DNA of 64,000 nucleotides, from contig CBDCVZ010000010.1 in assembly GCA_965223215.1 (NCBI GenBank), positions 7,812,001-7,876,000 of the forward strand, given 5' to 3'. The translations under genes were made by a program, and so were the position numbers. Source of the DNA: JABDMH01 sp965223215. Its GTDB lineage: Bacteria; Bacteroidota; Bacteroidia; Chitinophagales; Saprospiraceae. This document shows, in pieces, positions 17,460 to 26,807 of this stretch. Every line of letters begins with the position of its first letter. The first letter of the stretch is position 1. Below the pieces are notes generated by a model that saw nothing but the letters and a program-made list of their open reading frames with translations, was not told where the DNA came from and did not search any database.

Positions 17460-20400
17460 TACCAAACTAATTTTTCCATTTTTTTGACAATTACATGGGT
17501 ATCCCGGTTAGGTGCAATGGGTCCCCAATAATTGAAGTGATAACTAAATTGGCCGTAGCCTCCGCACAGATAATTGGGTTTTAAATGAATCCTTGTAAAA
17601 CTATTGTGTCCTCCTGCTCTCTTGTTACCACGTACTTGTGATTTTGGAATTCCGGTCGTACGTTCGGGCACGTGATAAACAATACAAACGCCCCTCGGTA
17701 TTCTTGAACTAACTACCGCTCTGGTGCAGTATACACCATGATCATTGTACACTTCTACCCAGTCGTTATCCTTAATTCCTAGCTCCTCAGCATCCTGCTC
17801 ATTGATCCAGCAGGGTTCACAACCACGGGAGAGTGTAAGCATGCGCAGGTTTTCCATGTAGGTGGAGTGAATATGCCACTTACCATGGGGTGTCAGGCAA
17901 TTGAGAATCTTCGCCTCCCCATTTTTCAAAGTATCCTTGAGGTCGCCGTAAGCTTCGGGTTTAGGGGATGGTTTATAGGTGGGCAAATGCTCACCGAAGG
18001 CGATATACAGTTCGTGGTCTAAGTAGAAATGTTGCCTGCCAGTCAGTGTGCGCCAAGGTACCAGTCGTTCGACGTTGTACGTGTATGCAGAGTAAGCACG
18101 ACCATCATTCATCAGTCCGGACCAGAGGGGAGAGGTATTATACCGCCTTGGTTGAGCAAGAAGATCGGCATATCGAATTCTGACGTCTTTACTTCCCTCA
18201 GCTAGATCGGCCAAGACCAATCCCGTCTTCTTCTCTGCATTTTTGTAGGCCCGCACCGTGAGTTCCCCGTTCGTCAAGGTAGAAAGATGTAGGACGGCAT
18301 TGGCAGCCCATTCATCCTCTTTTATCGATGGCCGAAGTTTTCCATCCACCGTTTGGGTTGGAAAGTGATTGGAGGTCAACATTTCGTCAAACGCATCTTC
18401 GCACCGGTAATGATTGCCATGTGCGCCAAGACCATTCTTGCGGATGTTGTCACCGAGGGCACAGTATTTATCATAGATTTTAGTGTAGTCGCGATCAACC
18501 ACACTAATTTTATGCATCGTTTTGCCCGGGATGGCCTCACATTCACCTTTGTACCAATCCTTTATGGTCGGTTGCGCAATTTCACCTGGTGAATCGTGTG
18601 CAATGGGAGCTATCACGACATCCTTCTGAGGATCTGATAGTGATGTTTTGGCCAATTCACTGGTGACTTTAGCAATTTGTTTGAAAATGTCCCAATCAGT
18701 TTTAGATTCCCAAACGGGTGCTATGGCCTGACCCAAGGGATGGATAAATGAGTGCATATCCGTACTGTTGAGATCTGCTTTTTCATACCAGGAAGCAGCA
18801 GGAAGAACGATATCTGAATACAACGCAGAAGAGTCCATCCTGAAATTGAGGTCGACAATTAGATCCATTTTTCCTAGAGGAGCATGTTCATGCCATTTGA
18901 CCTCGCTGGTATGATCTTCAGAGTCTTCCGCAATCGCATTGGAGTGAGTTCCCAGATAGTGTTTCAATGCATACTCATGACCTTTCATACTACCCATGAT
19001 CGCATTGCCTCGCCAGATGTACCATACCTTGGGATGATTTTCTGGGGCCTCGGGATCTCCCACAGCGTATTCCAATTCTTTGGCTTTCAATTTTTCAAGC
19101 ACATATTCCTGTATCCCCTCATTGGTCTCTGCCCCGTGATCCATCGCCTCTTTGGCCAGTTCCAGGGAGTTCGTTTTAAACTGCGGGTAAAAAGGCATCC
19201 ACCCCATCCTGACTGCCTGAAAAATGGTATCTGCCGTGTGTTGTCGCGTCCATTTGTTATCTGGTACTGTATTATACTTTGAAAATTGTCCATCATAGCG
19301 ATATTGACAGGTATTGATGTAGTGCCAAAGTGGAGCTTGTTGCAATCTGATGGCACCTTGCCAATCTTTGCCAAATGCAATGGTGCCCCATGAGTCCATT
19401 GGAGCCAGCTTTTCCTGCCCCACATAATGATTCATGCCACCGCCGTTTTTACCCACACATCCCGTCAGCATCAATGTCATGATGGCCGATCGGTACATCA
19501 GATTGGCGTGATACCAGTGATTTATGCCCGCACCGACAATGACCATGCATTTGCCTCCAGTGAGGTTGGCCGTGTTGGCCCATTCATCAGCAAATTGTCG
19601 AACCGTGTTACTGTCAACCCCCGTAAAAATTTCTTGCCAAGCTGGGGTGTACGCACCATCTTTGTCGGTATCGCCCTCAGGATAATCTCCCGCCAAACCT
19701 CGATCTACGCCATATTGAGCCATGACTAGATCATAAACTGTGGTCACGGGAACTTTGCCATCGATGGTGTCGATATACTTAACGGGTACGCCGCGTTTGC
19801 GATGATTGTCCAATCCAAAGTCGGTAAACTCCACCTGAAGCACCTCATCATGATTGGAAAGCAGTGTGAGATAGGGATCGTAAGGCTCATCATTCAGGCC
19901 ATTTTCGAGCTTCATATTCCATCTGCCGCCTTCCTTTTCCCACCTAAATCCCGAACTACCTTTGGGGACCACTAAGTCACCTGTTTTTTCGTCAATATTC
20001 ACGAACTTCCAGTCTCCATTTTCAAGGTCACGATGGGCCGCAATTTCATTGGCTCTCAATAATCTGCCGGGCTTGATTACACCGTCTTCCTCATTGAGTT
20101 TAACGAGATAGGGGCTATCGGTATATTGCTTACTATATTGAAGAAAGTAGGGGGTTTGCTTTTCGTGATGCCATTCCTTCAAAATCAAGTGAGTCACTGC
20201 CATCCAAAAAGCACCATCACTTCCGGCATGCAAAGGCACCCATTGATCCGCATATTTGCTAACCTGACTAAAATCAGGTGAGAACACAACCGTCTTGGTC
20301 CCGTTGTGGCGAGATTCGGCAAAAAAGTGACAATCGGGAGTGCGTGTCATATTAAGGTTGGCACCCATATCAGCGATCATCTTCGAATTATACCAATCAG

Positions 20401-21073
20401 CACTCTCGCAAACGTCAGTTTGTTCTCCCCATATTTCTGGGAACGCCGTCGGTAGGTCGCAATACCAATCGTAGAAACTCAGGTTAATACCACCAAAAAG
20501 TTGGAGAAATCGTCCCCCGGCTGCATAGCTGAGCATGGACATGGCTGGTATGGGTGAGAATCCCACGACCCGGTCTGGTCCAAATTTTTTGGCCGTGTAA
20601 ATGTTTGAGGCGGCCATAATCTCGAGCACCTCATCCCAAGAGACTCTCCTAAAACCGCCTTTGCCCCTAGCATTCTGATATTTGCGCCGAGCCTCTTCAT
20701 CATTCTGGAGATTTTGCCAGGCCTCGACTGGATCATTTGTTTTTGCTCTTTCGGTACGGTATGCATTGATTAGGGCACTTCGAATCAGTGGATACTTGAT
20801 GCGAAGCGGGCTGTATAAATACCAGGAGAAGGAGATACCTCTCTGGCACCCTCGAGGTTCGTAGGGTGGCAGCTGACTATCCAGAAGAGGATAATCCAAT
20901 TGCTGCGTTTCCCATACCACAATGCCGTCCTTCACATGTATTTGCCAAGAACACCCACCGGTGCAATTTACGCCATGCGTACTTCGTACGATGCGGTCAT
21001 GCTGAAACCTGTTTCGGTAAAATTCTTCCCATTTTCTGGTTTGTGGAGAGATGATATCTTCAATCCAACTCAT
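17459..21073 (-). CDS. narG: Respiratory nitrate reductase alpha subunit NarG
   Basis: It is the molybdenum bis-MGD catalytic subunit reducing nitrate to nitrite. The 1204-residue protein has the FS0 cluster motif THGVNCTGGCSW (H33, C37, C41) with the fourth cysteine in EPRGCQRG (C76), and the molybdenum-ligand aspartate in SFYDWYCDLPTAFPEIWGEQ (D206). There is no twin-arginine signal and the N-terminus aligns with cytoplasm-facing NarG, so the active site should face the cytoplasm, needing nitrate import by NarK. It starts 41 bp after the cytochrome gene and its stop overlaps the ric start. Confidence 0.98.
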   Translation of the reverse strand: MSWIEDIISPQTRKWEEFYRNRFQHDRIVRSTHGVNCTGGCSWQIHVKDGIVVWETQQLDYPLLDSQLPPYEPRGCQRGISFSWYLYSPLRIKYPLIRSALINAYRTERAKTNDPVEAWQNLQNDEEARRKYQNARGKGGFRRVSWDEVLEIMAASNIYTAKKFGPDRVVGFSPIPAMSMLSYAAGGRFLQLFGGINLSFYDWYCDLPTAFPEIWGEQTDVCESADWYNSKMIADMGANLNMTRTPDCHFFAESRHNGTKTVVFSPDFSQVSKYADQWVPLHAGSDGAFWMAVTHLILKEWHHEKQTPYFLQYSKQYTDSPYLVKLNEEDGVIKPGRLLRANEIAAHRDLENGDWKFVNIDEKTGDLVVPKGSSGFRWEKEGGRWNMKLENGLNDEPYDPYLTLLSNHDEVLQVEFTDFGLDNHRKRGVPVKYIDTIDGKVPVTTVYDLVMAQYGVDRGLAGDYPEGDTDKDGAYTPAWQEIFTGVDSNTVRQFADEWANTANLTGGKCMVIVGAGINHWYHANLMYRSAIMTLMLTGCVGKNGGGMNHYVGQEKLAPMDSWGTIAFGKDWQGAIRLQQAPLWHYINTCQYRYDGQFSKYNTVPDNKWTRQHTADTIFQAVRMGWMPFYPQFKTNSLELAKEAMDHGAETNEGIQEYVLEKLKAKELEYAVGDPEAPENHPKVWYIWRGNAIMGSMKGHEYALKHYLGTHSNAIAEDSEDHTSEVKWHEHAPLGKMDLIVDLNFRMDSSALYSDIVLPAASWYEKADLNSTDMHSFIHPLGQAIAPVWESKTDWDIFKQIAKVTSELAKTSLSDPQKDVVIAPIAHDSPGEIAQPTIKDWYKGECEAIPGKTMHKISVVDRDYTKIYDKYCALGDNIRKNGLGAHGNHYRCEDAFDEMLTSNHFPTQTVDGKLRPSIKEDEWAANAVLHLSTLTNGELTVRAYKNAEKKTGLVLADLAEGSKDVRIRYADLLAQPRRYNTSPLWSGLMNDGRAYSAYTYNVERLVPWRTLTGRQHFYLDHELYIAFGEHLPTYKPSPKPEAYGDLKDTLKNGEAKILNCLTPHGKWHIHSTYMENLRMLTLSRGCEPCWINEQDAEELGIKDNDWVEVYNDHGVYCTRAVVSSRIPRGVCIVYHVPERTTGIPKSQVRGNKRAGGHNSFTRIHLKPNYLCGGYGQFSYHFNYWGPIAPNRDTHVIVKKMEKLVW

Positions 21074-21114
21074 TTTAATTTTTTTTATAAGTTTTCAAGT
21101 AGCAGTTCGAGGGG

Positions 21115-21951
21115 TTAATTGATTGACCGGATCTGCCTTTCATAAATTTTATGGTTTACGCTCCTGGTCTTTCGCTCATACCAAATACCGGCGAGGAGGA
21201 AAAAAATAATTACCGTACCGATGAGGCCATACAGAAAATAGCCCGATGTTTTAGGTGTTGGATCTCCAGATGTTCCGGCACTTTTGAGATAGGCTAATAG
21301 ATCGCGGACCTCATTTTCTTCCAGGTCGTGTCCTTTTAGGGCCTCCCGCATCACTGGAAAGGGTGGATTTTCTAGAATTGCTCTCACTCCTTGTTCTCCA
21401 AGTGTGGCGAAAGAGGCTCGGATATCTTTTGATGAATAACTGTTTTCAGAGAAAAAGTAAGTGGAAATATCATTGTGACAGGACAGGCAAGAAGGACCTC
21501 CATTCTTAAAGCGTTTTTTGCCATCAAACAAGGATTTGCCTGAGGCAATGTCTTCTTCGGTCACATCGTCCAGGAGTGAAGCATAGGCCTCAGCTGCACC
21601 ACCACCAGCAGCCGACTGCTTAGTAATATAAGATAGCAGTGAACGGATCTCATCATCTGAGATCAAGGGATCGGGCATCAAGACCTTATTATATTCTTCG
21701 AATACGGCAACGGCGTCCGGATCTCCACCATTGATCATTTTTTGGGATGACCGGATGAACTCAATCAGCCAATCTTCTGAACGTCTTTCTGTGACATCCT
21801 GCAAGTCGGGGCCTATCAGTTTTCCACCACCAATGGTATGGCAAATGGCACATTTAATGGTGAACAAATCGGCCACGGACTGGGACCCTTGAGCCATGGA
21901 AAGTTGTATAAGTAGGACCGCGATTACTAGCGAGAGAGGAATCCGTTTCAT
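21115..21951 (-). CDS. Membrane-anchored dihaem cytochrome c heading the nitrate operon
   Basis: The ATG at 21951 gives 277 residues and a proper signal peptide; a GTG at 21990 in the same frame gives a poorer one. Two class I haem sites are present: CAICH (34-38), with a probable methionine ligand in VLMPDP, and CLSCH (154-158), with FPVMRE. A C-terminal membrane helix (about 236-255) anchors the protein with a short charged cytoplasmic tail, so the haems face the periplasm. It is the first gene of the nar operon, 41 bp before narG. In Thermus a dihaem cytochrome (NarC) belongs to the nar operon and helps assemble NarI; a similar role or periplasmic electron exit is inferred here. Confidence 0.9.
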   Translation of the reverse strand: MKRIPLSLVIAVLLIQLSMAQGSQSVADLFTIKCAICHTIGGGKLIGPDLQDVTERRSEDWLIEFIRSSQKMINGGDPDAVAVFEEYNKVLMPDPLISDDEIRSLLSYITKQSAAGGGAAEAYASLLDDVTEEDIASGKSLFDGKKRFKNGGPSCLSCHNDISTYFFSENSYSSKDIRASFATLGEQGVRAILENPPFPVMREALKGHDLEENEVRDLLAYLKSAGTSGDPTPKTSGYFLYGLIGTVIIFFLLAGIWYERKTRSVNHKIYERQIRSIN

Positions 21952-22023
21952 CTTCAATGTGTTATGTTCTGAATACTTCCGGTGAAACACGCAGATCTAC
22001 AATCTTGCAGATGAATCGAATAT

Positions 22024-22060
22024 AAGTATATTTAAGTATTAAAGTACTTTATAACTTTTA
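22024..22060. promoter_or_regulatory. Candidate operator between the nar operon and the Rrf2 gene
   Basis: The divergent region holds AAGTAT twice with a 10-bp period (22024 and 22034), then AGTACTTTATAACTT. AAGTA at 22034-22038 and TACTT at 22045-22049 form an inverted repeat with a 6-bp spacer. It lies between the two divergent starts (21951 and 22116). An Rrf2/NsrR-type or Crp/Fnr-type binding site is plausible, but no exact known consensus is met. Confidence 0.4.
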
Positions 22061-22115
22061 TTATCAAAATTTTTAGTTTATTTAGATTGATTCTTAAAAG
22101 CACCTAGCTTAAAAA

Positions 22116-22541
22116 ATGTTTAGCACCTCATGTAAAAATGCCATCAGGGCTGTGCTCTTTCTGGCCATTAATTCTGATGAGACCAATAAATTTGGAGTGG
22201 ACGACCTTGCCAATGCGCTTGATGTGTCGCGTCACTTCCTGGCCAAGACCTTACAACTTCTGGCCAAAAATGGGCTTATCTCCTCCACCAGGGGACCGAA
22301 AGGCGGATTCTATCTCAGCAGCCAAAACAGGAAAAACAATTTATTGGATGTCATTGAGTTTATTGATGGTCCGGAAGCGAATAGAATGTGCGTGCTGGGA
22401 CTACAAAATTGCTCGAACGACAACCCTTGTCCATTTCATGCGCATGTGAAGAAGTTTAGATCGAGCTTGGATCAATTTCTGCAAGACCAGACCATTGAGG
22501 AAGCTGCGCAACAAGTGAGTCTAGCGGATTTCCGATTTTAA
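22116..22541 (+). CDS. Rrf2-family regulator (NsrR/IscR-like)
   Basis: A 141-residue protein with an N-terminal winged helix (LANALDVSRHFLAKTLQLLAK, then the wing STRGPKGGFYLS) and three cysteines at C92, C99 and C105 in MCVLGLQNC and NPC. Rrf2 regulators such as NsrR and IscR use three cysteines in this place to hold an Fe-S cluster that senses NO or cluster status. Spacing here (6 and 5 residues) is close to both. It is transcribed away from the nar operon with 164 bp between the starts, so control of that operon in response to NO is likely. Confidence 0.9.
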   Translation: MFSTSCKNAIRAVLFLAINSDETNKFGVDDLANALDVSRHFLAKTLQLLAKNGLISSTRGPKGGFYLSSQNRKNNLLDVIEFIDGPEANRMCVLGLQNCSNDNPCPFHAHVKKFRSSLDQFLQDQTIEEAAQQVSLADFRF

Positions 22542-22598
22542 CTCATTTTGAATATTTATGCCTGCCCCCAGGTCTGAGAGCCCCTTGCACCATTTTGG

Positions 22599-23582
22599 TT
22601 ATTCCTTCTTGGCAGCAGCTCGCTCAGCTCTCCTTTTATCTCTGGCCTCCAGAAAAGCATCCAATTCTTCTCGTTCCATCGGCAGGTTTTCGTATGCTCC
22701 GAGCCATTCGCGGAAGTCTTTTTCAAACACTTCATCATCTACCACAAAGGCTTCATTGACATATTCGTACTTGTTGGTTTTAATACAGAAAAAATTGAAT
22801 TCATCACGGAGGGCCGTGTATTCACCCGCTATGACAACCTCCTGAACCAAGTGAGGTGGGATGAATGCAACCCCGGTTTTCTTGGCCAGTACCACATCAC
22901 CCGGGAGCACGGTAACCCTTCCTATGCGAATCGGACCATTTACATAAGCAATCATCATTTGCTTGATGGCACTGGGATCAGATCCCCTGATCCATCCATT
23001 AAAACCCTCTATTTCAGAAAGACCCTCCAGGTCTCGGACTGAGCCGTTGAAAACAATACCCCGCTTGCCCGCCTTATAGATCGCATTCCCAAGATTATCT
23101 CCGATTAAGGTGCCCTCTACCATCTTGCCATAACTGTCAGCAACATACACATCTCCTTCAAGCAATTTGATAATGGGTGCGTAATTCGTCACTGGTGTCT
23201 TGGTGCCTTCTTTTTCGGCCTGCTTCTGAATATAATTGTCATAGTCCTTTCGCAATGGCATAAACTGTGCACTGACCACCCTGCCGGTCATCACTTTATC
23301 GGGGTGGATAATTTCCCAACCATTCTGATGGGTGCTGGCAAAATTTTCAAACTGATTGTGGTACCCTTTGTTTCGAAGTGATGCCCAGACTTCCTCCATC
23401 GACAGTTTTTTCAAGCGCTCCAACAACGCTTCAGATACCATAGGCCTGCCATCGGGTGTTCGCTCTCCTTCCCATTCGGAGGTCAAGGCAATAATTTGCT
23501 CAGGGGGCCAAACTACGTTTTGAGCTGAGAGGGCCGATGTAAACAACAAGAGAAGCACTGGCAGAAAATAGATCTTCGTCAT
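22599..23582 (-). CDS. Secreted RraA-family protein
   Basis: A 327-residue protein with a signal peptide (cut near ALSAQ), an N-terminal extension of about 100 residues, and an RraA/HMG-aldolase-like domain (about 105-275). The domain shows the typical GDNLGNAIYKAGKRGIVFNG segment followed by RDLEG, which in relatives forms the metal and oxyacid site (HMG/CHA aldolases, oxaloacetate decarboxylase). Most family members are cytoplasmic, so export is notable; the C-terminus ends in a charged RDKRRAERAAAKKE tail. It converges on the Rrf2 gene with a 57-bp gap. The substrate is unknown. Confidence 0.85.
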   Translation of the reverse strand: MTKIYFLPVLLLLFTSALSAQNVVWPPEQIIALTSEWEGERTPDGRPMVSEALLERLKKLSMEEVWASLRNKGYHNQFENFASTHQNGWEIIHPDKVMTGRVVSAQFMPLRKDYDNYIQKQAEKEGTKTPVTNYAPIIKLLEGDVYVADSYGKMVEGTLIGDNLGNAIYKAGKRGIVFNGSVRDLEGLSEIEGFNGWIRGSDPSAIKQMMIAYVNGPIRIGRVTVLPGDVVLAKKTGVAFIPPHLVQEVVIAGEYTALRDEFNFFCIKTNKYEYVNEAFVVDDEVFEKDFREWLGAYENLPMEREELDAFLEARDKRRAERAAAKKE

Positions 23583-23871
23583 CTTTAGTATTTTAAATGA
23601 ATTTGTTGGTCGAGGATCCTAATTTACTGAAATCCCTGAATTGAGTGACTTTTGCATGGTTGCATTCACGCTTCTCATGTCTCTGCCTTCAAATTACTGT
23701 CTCGGATAAGCTCCTCCACTTGACCATTTGGATTCGTTTTAGGTTGCTCAGGAGCACAACCCAGAGGTCTTGAATGCGCGATTTGAAAAAGCGGATCAGT
23801 CACCCGGGATTTTTCGCATATCGTCGTTGAGAAATGAGCTTAGCTTTCTACGAGATCAAAAGTTTGAAGGA

Positions 23872-24702
23872 TCACCATTCCTCAGTGCTCAAAACCAGAT
23901 TGAGCCTATTTTTTAGTAGGTAGGTTGCGGTGCGGTTTACTGGTGCAATGGCAGTTCCCCCATCATCATAAATGTATGGGTAATGGGTTGCAATAGAAAG
24001 TGCTTGGGAAATATGCCTTAAAATGCGCCTTCGAAAGATGAAGATTCCAAAGGTAGATTCGATTTTTAGTAGTAGGAGGGAAAGTTTATTTCGTCCAATT
24101 TTATTTTGATAGATGCTCTCATTTAATTGCTGGTAGTGAAATGCAATGAATAGCGTAGGTAAACCTATCTCCTTTAGTGAATTATCGATGGAGTGTAACA
24201 CACTAAACTCTCCGGCTTCGATGTCCATCTTTATAAAGTCAATCTGGCTTAATCCAGTCTTGTCCATAAATTGGCTTAAATGCATCCCCGCAGCCAACAC
24301 TCCCTGCTCCTGATCCCGCGCTCTTTGTAAAATACTGGTGGATGATTCACCATAGGCAGACCTTGCGAACAATCTCACCGGTCCATTGTGTGCAGTTAGG
24401 GCAATGTTGAAAGATTGTATGTTTTTCTGCAGGGCTGGGTTTAGTTTGATATTGGACTCTAATTCACTAAATGCAACCGGGTCCGGATCGAGTGCAAAAA
24501 CAGCTGCGCCCTTGGCGGCCAAATAAAGGGTGATCGGACCAGCCCAGCACCCAACATCCAACACCACATCATTTTTGCTGACGAATCGATCGATGACGTC
24601 GAAGGTCTCGGGTTCCCAAACCCCTCGATTTATGTCTTTCCAAAAATGATTAGGAAAATCATCACTAATTTCAAATCTGGTGCCTCGAATATTTATTTGC
24701 AA
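23872..24702 (-). CDS. FkbM-family methyltransferase
   Basis: A 276-residue protein with SAM-binding motif I DVGCWAGPITLYLAAKGA, the acidic loop ALDPDP, and the FkbM-typical IDFIKMDIEAGEFSVLHS segment. No signal peptide is seen. FkbM-type enzymes methylate hydroxyls of sugars or polyketides. The start is probably TTG at 24702, since an in-frame stop lies just upstream and no early ATG exists. About 290 bp with no visible gene lies between it and the RraA-like gene, so it is probably transcribed alone. Confidence 0.86.
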   Translation of the reverse strand: MQINIRGTRFEISDDFPNHFWKDINRGVWEPETFDVIDRFVSKNDVVLDVGCWAGPITLYLAAKGAAVFALDPDPVAFSELESNIKLNPALQKNIQSFNIALTAHNGPVRLFARSAYGESSTSILQRARDQEQGVLAAGMHLSQFMDKTGLSQIDFIKMDIEAGEFSVLHSIDNSLKEIGLPTLFIAFHYQQLNESIYQNKIGRNKLSLLLLKIESTFGIFIFRRRILRHISQALSIATHYPYIYDDGGTAIAPVNRTATYLLKNRLNLVLSTEEW

Positions 24703-24826
24703 AATGGGGATAATGTTTGATTATTGAGTTGCCTGGTGATTACATCACTTGAAAACATGTAAATTCTTAAAAAATAGTAAGAGAGATGTATAAACACACA
24801 TGTTTCAATTCAAAAAGAAGTTTTAG

Positions 24827-26695
24827 TTAATGGGTGATTCGCTTTGCTGCGGTGGACTGATCAATGTGAAAAATGCAGTCAAATTGTTTGGTGATGAGGT
24901 ACCGACCTCCAAATCCATAATCTTCTGCAACGTACCCCACATATCTCACTGGCAAGCGTCGATTAACCCACTGCGCTTCCTGAATTCTTGCACGACTAAG
25001 ATTGAAAAATAAATTGGGCGAATCGATTGTATTTGCCACTTGATGTAAAACTTCATCTAAACTACCGACAGGACTCGTATAAATGGTGAAAGGAGCTTGA
25101 GAAAAATTTGAGTAACTGATGGTGCCCAGACAAGTGCCCTCATAGGTGAATAAGGCAAAGGACTTGTATTTTTCACGATACCAATCAGATAAATAGGCAC
25201 CCATTGATTTTCCAAGAAAATAATTGTCAGAAGGTTCCTCTGCATCACCGCGTGCAATGTGAGAGTCATGGGCCCAAACGATAAATTTGGTGCCCGATGG
25301 TCTGCGATTGATGTGCCACCTAATATTCTCAGCCAGAGCAAGATCCCGAGCTTCGAAAACATTGGATCGTTGAATGTTGGCGAATTGAGTGATGATACGT
25401 GCATTTTGGATTGCCCAATATACCTCGAGACTATCTTGGGTAGTATTGGCTGCATTTAGCCAGATCCCCTCAGAAGATTTAAAGAGGTCTGAATTAATTT
25501 CTGCGCGCTCTTGCCAGTTGATTTTGATACTGTCAGCCAGGAAGTAAGCATCTCGCCAGAATTCTCGGATAGGCATCAACAAACTGTCTGAGCGATTTTG
25601 CCATGGTATGTCTCTCCGGGCTAAGAATTCATGGATTGCCGTGAGGGCTAAGTCCTGGTTTTGTGCATCCATACCCACAAATTCTACGGGATCTTTGATA
25701 TGGATCTCGTTGTATTTCCTAATCCACTTAATGAGAGCCAGCATTTCTTGAGTATTCCATACCGCGAAAAGCCCTTTTACGACATTTTGGGCACTGCCAG
25801 GGCCGTGCAACACAAATTCATTGATTCTTTCAACCGTCAATTGATTGTCTTCTAAAATAATTACTCGCACACCCAGTTTCAAGATGGCATATTGTATTAA
25901 TCTGTGTTTGAGCCTAAAAAACTCGCTGGTACCATGAGTTGATTCTCCCAGTGCAATGATCTTTGACGTTTGTACGGCTTCTCCAAAAGCAGCCAAATCA
26001 CCAAATGTGTACTCCTTACTTTGGACCTGCTCGATCGGATCCACACTGCTCAAGGAATGGCAGGAGGCTAGAATCTGGTTGATCTCCCCTTTTGAAAACT
26101 CGGGAGCTACCGCCACCTCGTGCACGATCTGATCATTCACCTTCAACGATAATTCATCAAGCCAAACACTGCCGGAAGCTTGAGAGAGCACTTTAAGATG
26201 TAGCGAATGGGTTTGTGCCGGTACGTTAAAAGCTTCTACTTGAAATGATGACCACTCCGAAGTCGCATCGAGCAATTGTTCGCTTTCTTTTAATATTCCA
26301 AAGGAATCAGCAACCGCTCCCACCGCCGTGAGCTGAACAAAGACGTTGCCGCTGAGATTCTTAGCTTTTGAGAAGCCGAGGATTTGAACTTCTTGCCCAA
26401 TGATTTGAGACGGTTCAATAAAAAAGACAAGTTCAAAAGGTGCATGATCCCCTGGATTTTCGCTGCCCGTAATATTTAAGCTATAATAACCAGATTTTAC
26501 CTCCGTCGAATCGCAATAGGAAATGATGGCGGGTGAGTAGCTATGAACCGCCCATCCCCAGGCCCGCTCGATGCCTTCTGCGCCTAATTGCTCAAAACCG
26601 AGATTTAGAGATTGCTGAGCAAGTGCACCATTTACGATTCCCAATAGGGAGGCTATGCCATACCATTTTAGTCGAAGTCTTAGTTCCGTACCCAT
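24827..26695 (-). CDS. Secreted erythromycin-esterase-family protein
   Basis: The ATG at 26695 gives 622 residues with a signal peptide ending at GALAQQ. An N-terminal carbohydrate-binding-like beta domain (about 25-195) is followed by an erythromycin-esterase (EreA/B-like) domain (about 225-600). The latter has the conserved IALGESTHGTSEFFRLKHRL motif with histidine, the VIILEDNQ strand, and FIVWAHDSHIARG. Family members hydrolyse macrolide lactones, but many in Bacteroidota have unknown substrates. Transcription appears to be single. Confidence 0.85.
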   Translation of the reverse strand: MGTELRLRLKWYGIASLLGIVNGALAQQSLNLGFEQLGAEGIERAWGWAVHSYSPAIISYCDSTEVKSGYYSLNITGSENPGDHAPFELVFFIEPSQIIGQEVQILGFSKAKNLSGNVFVQLTAVGAVADSFGILKESEQLLDATSEWSSFQVEAFNVPAQTHSLHLKVLSQASGSVWLDELSLKVNDQIVHEVAVAPEFSKGEINQILASCHSLSSVDPIEQVQSKEYTFGDLAAFGEAVQTSKIIALGESTHGTSEFFRLKHRLIQYAILKLGVRVIILEDNQLTVERINEFVLHGPGSAQNVVKGLFAVWNTQEMLALIKWIRKYNEIHIKDPVEFVGMDAQNQDLALTAIHEFLARRDIPWQNRSDSLLMPIREFWRDAYFLADSIKINWQERAEINSDLFKSSEGIWLNAANTTQDSLEVYWAIQNARIITQFANIQRSNVFEARDLALAENIRWHINRRPSGTKFIVWAHDSHIARGDAEEPSDNYFLGKSMGAYLSDWYREKYKSFALFTYEGTCLGTISYSNFSQAPFTIYTSPVGSLDEVLHQVANTIDSPNLFFNLSRARIQEAQWVNRRLPVRYVGYVAEDYGFGGRYLITKQFDCIFHIDQSTAAKRITH

Positions 26696-26807
26696 CTTCA
26701 AATGAAGAGATTTTCTATGTAGCCTCGACCTCAGAAGGTCAATTGGAAATCCTCTTGCCTAGCTTTTGATCAGGTAGAGACCTTGACAAAACAGTCGGTA
26801 AAAGTCA

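Noticed and set aside
18884..19282. A plus-strand frame of 132 codons
   Set aside because: It is the antisense shadow of narG, which is unbroken and has all expected motifs.
21952..22115. Classic FNR box or NsrR consensus upstream of the nar operon
   Set aside because: No TTGAT-N4-ATCAA or exact NsrR palindrome is present; only the weaker AAGTA/TACTT elements, reported as a candidate.
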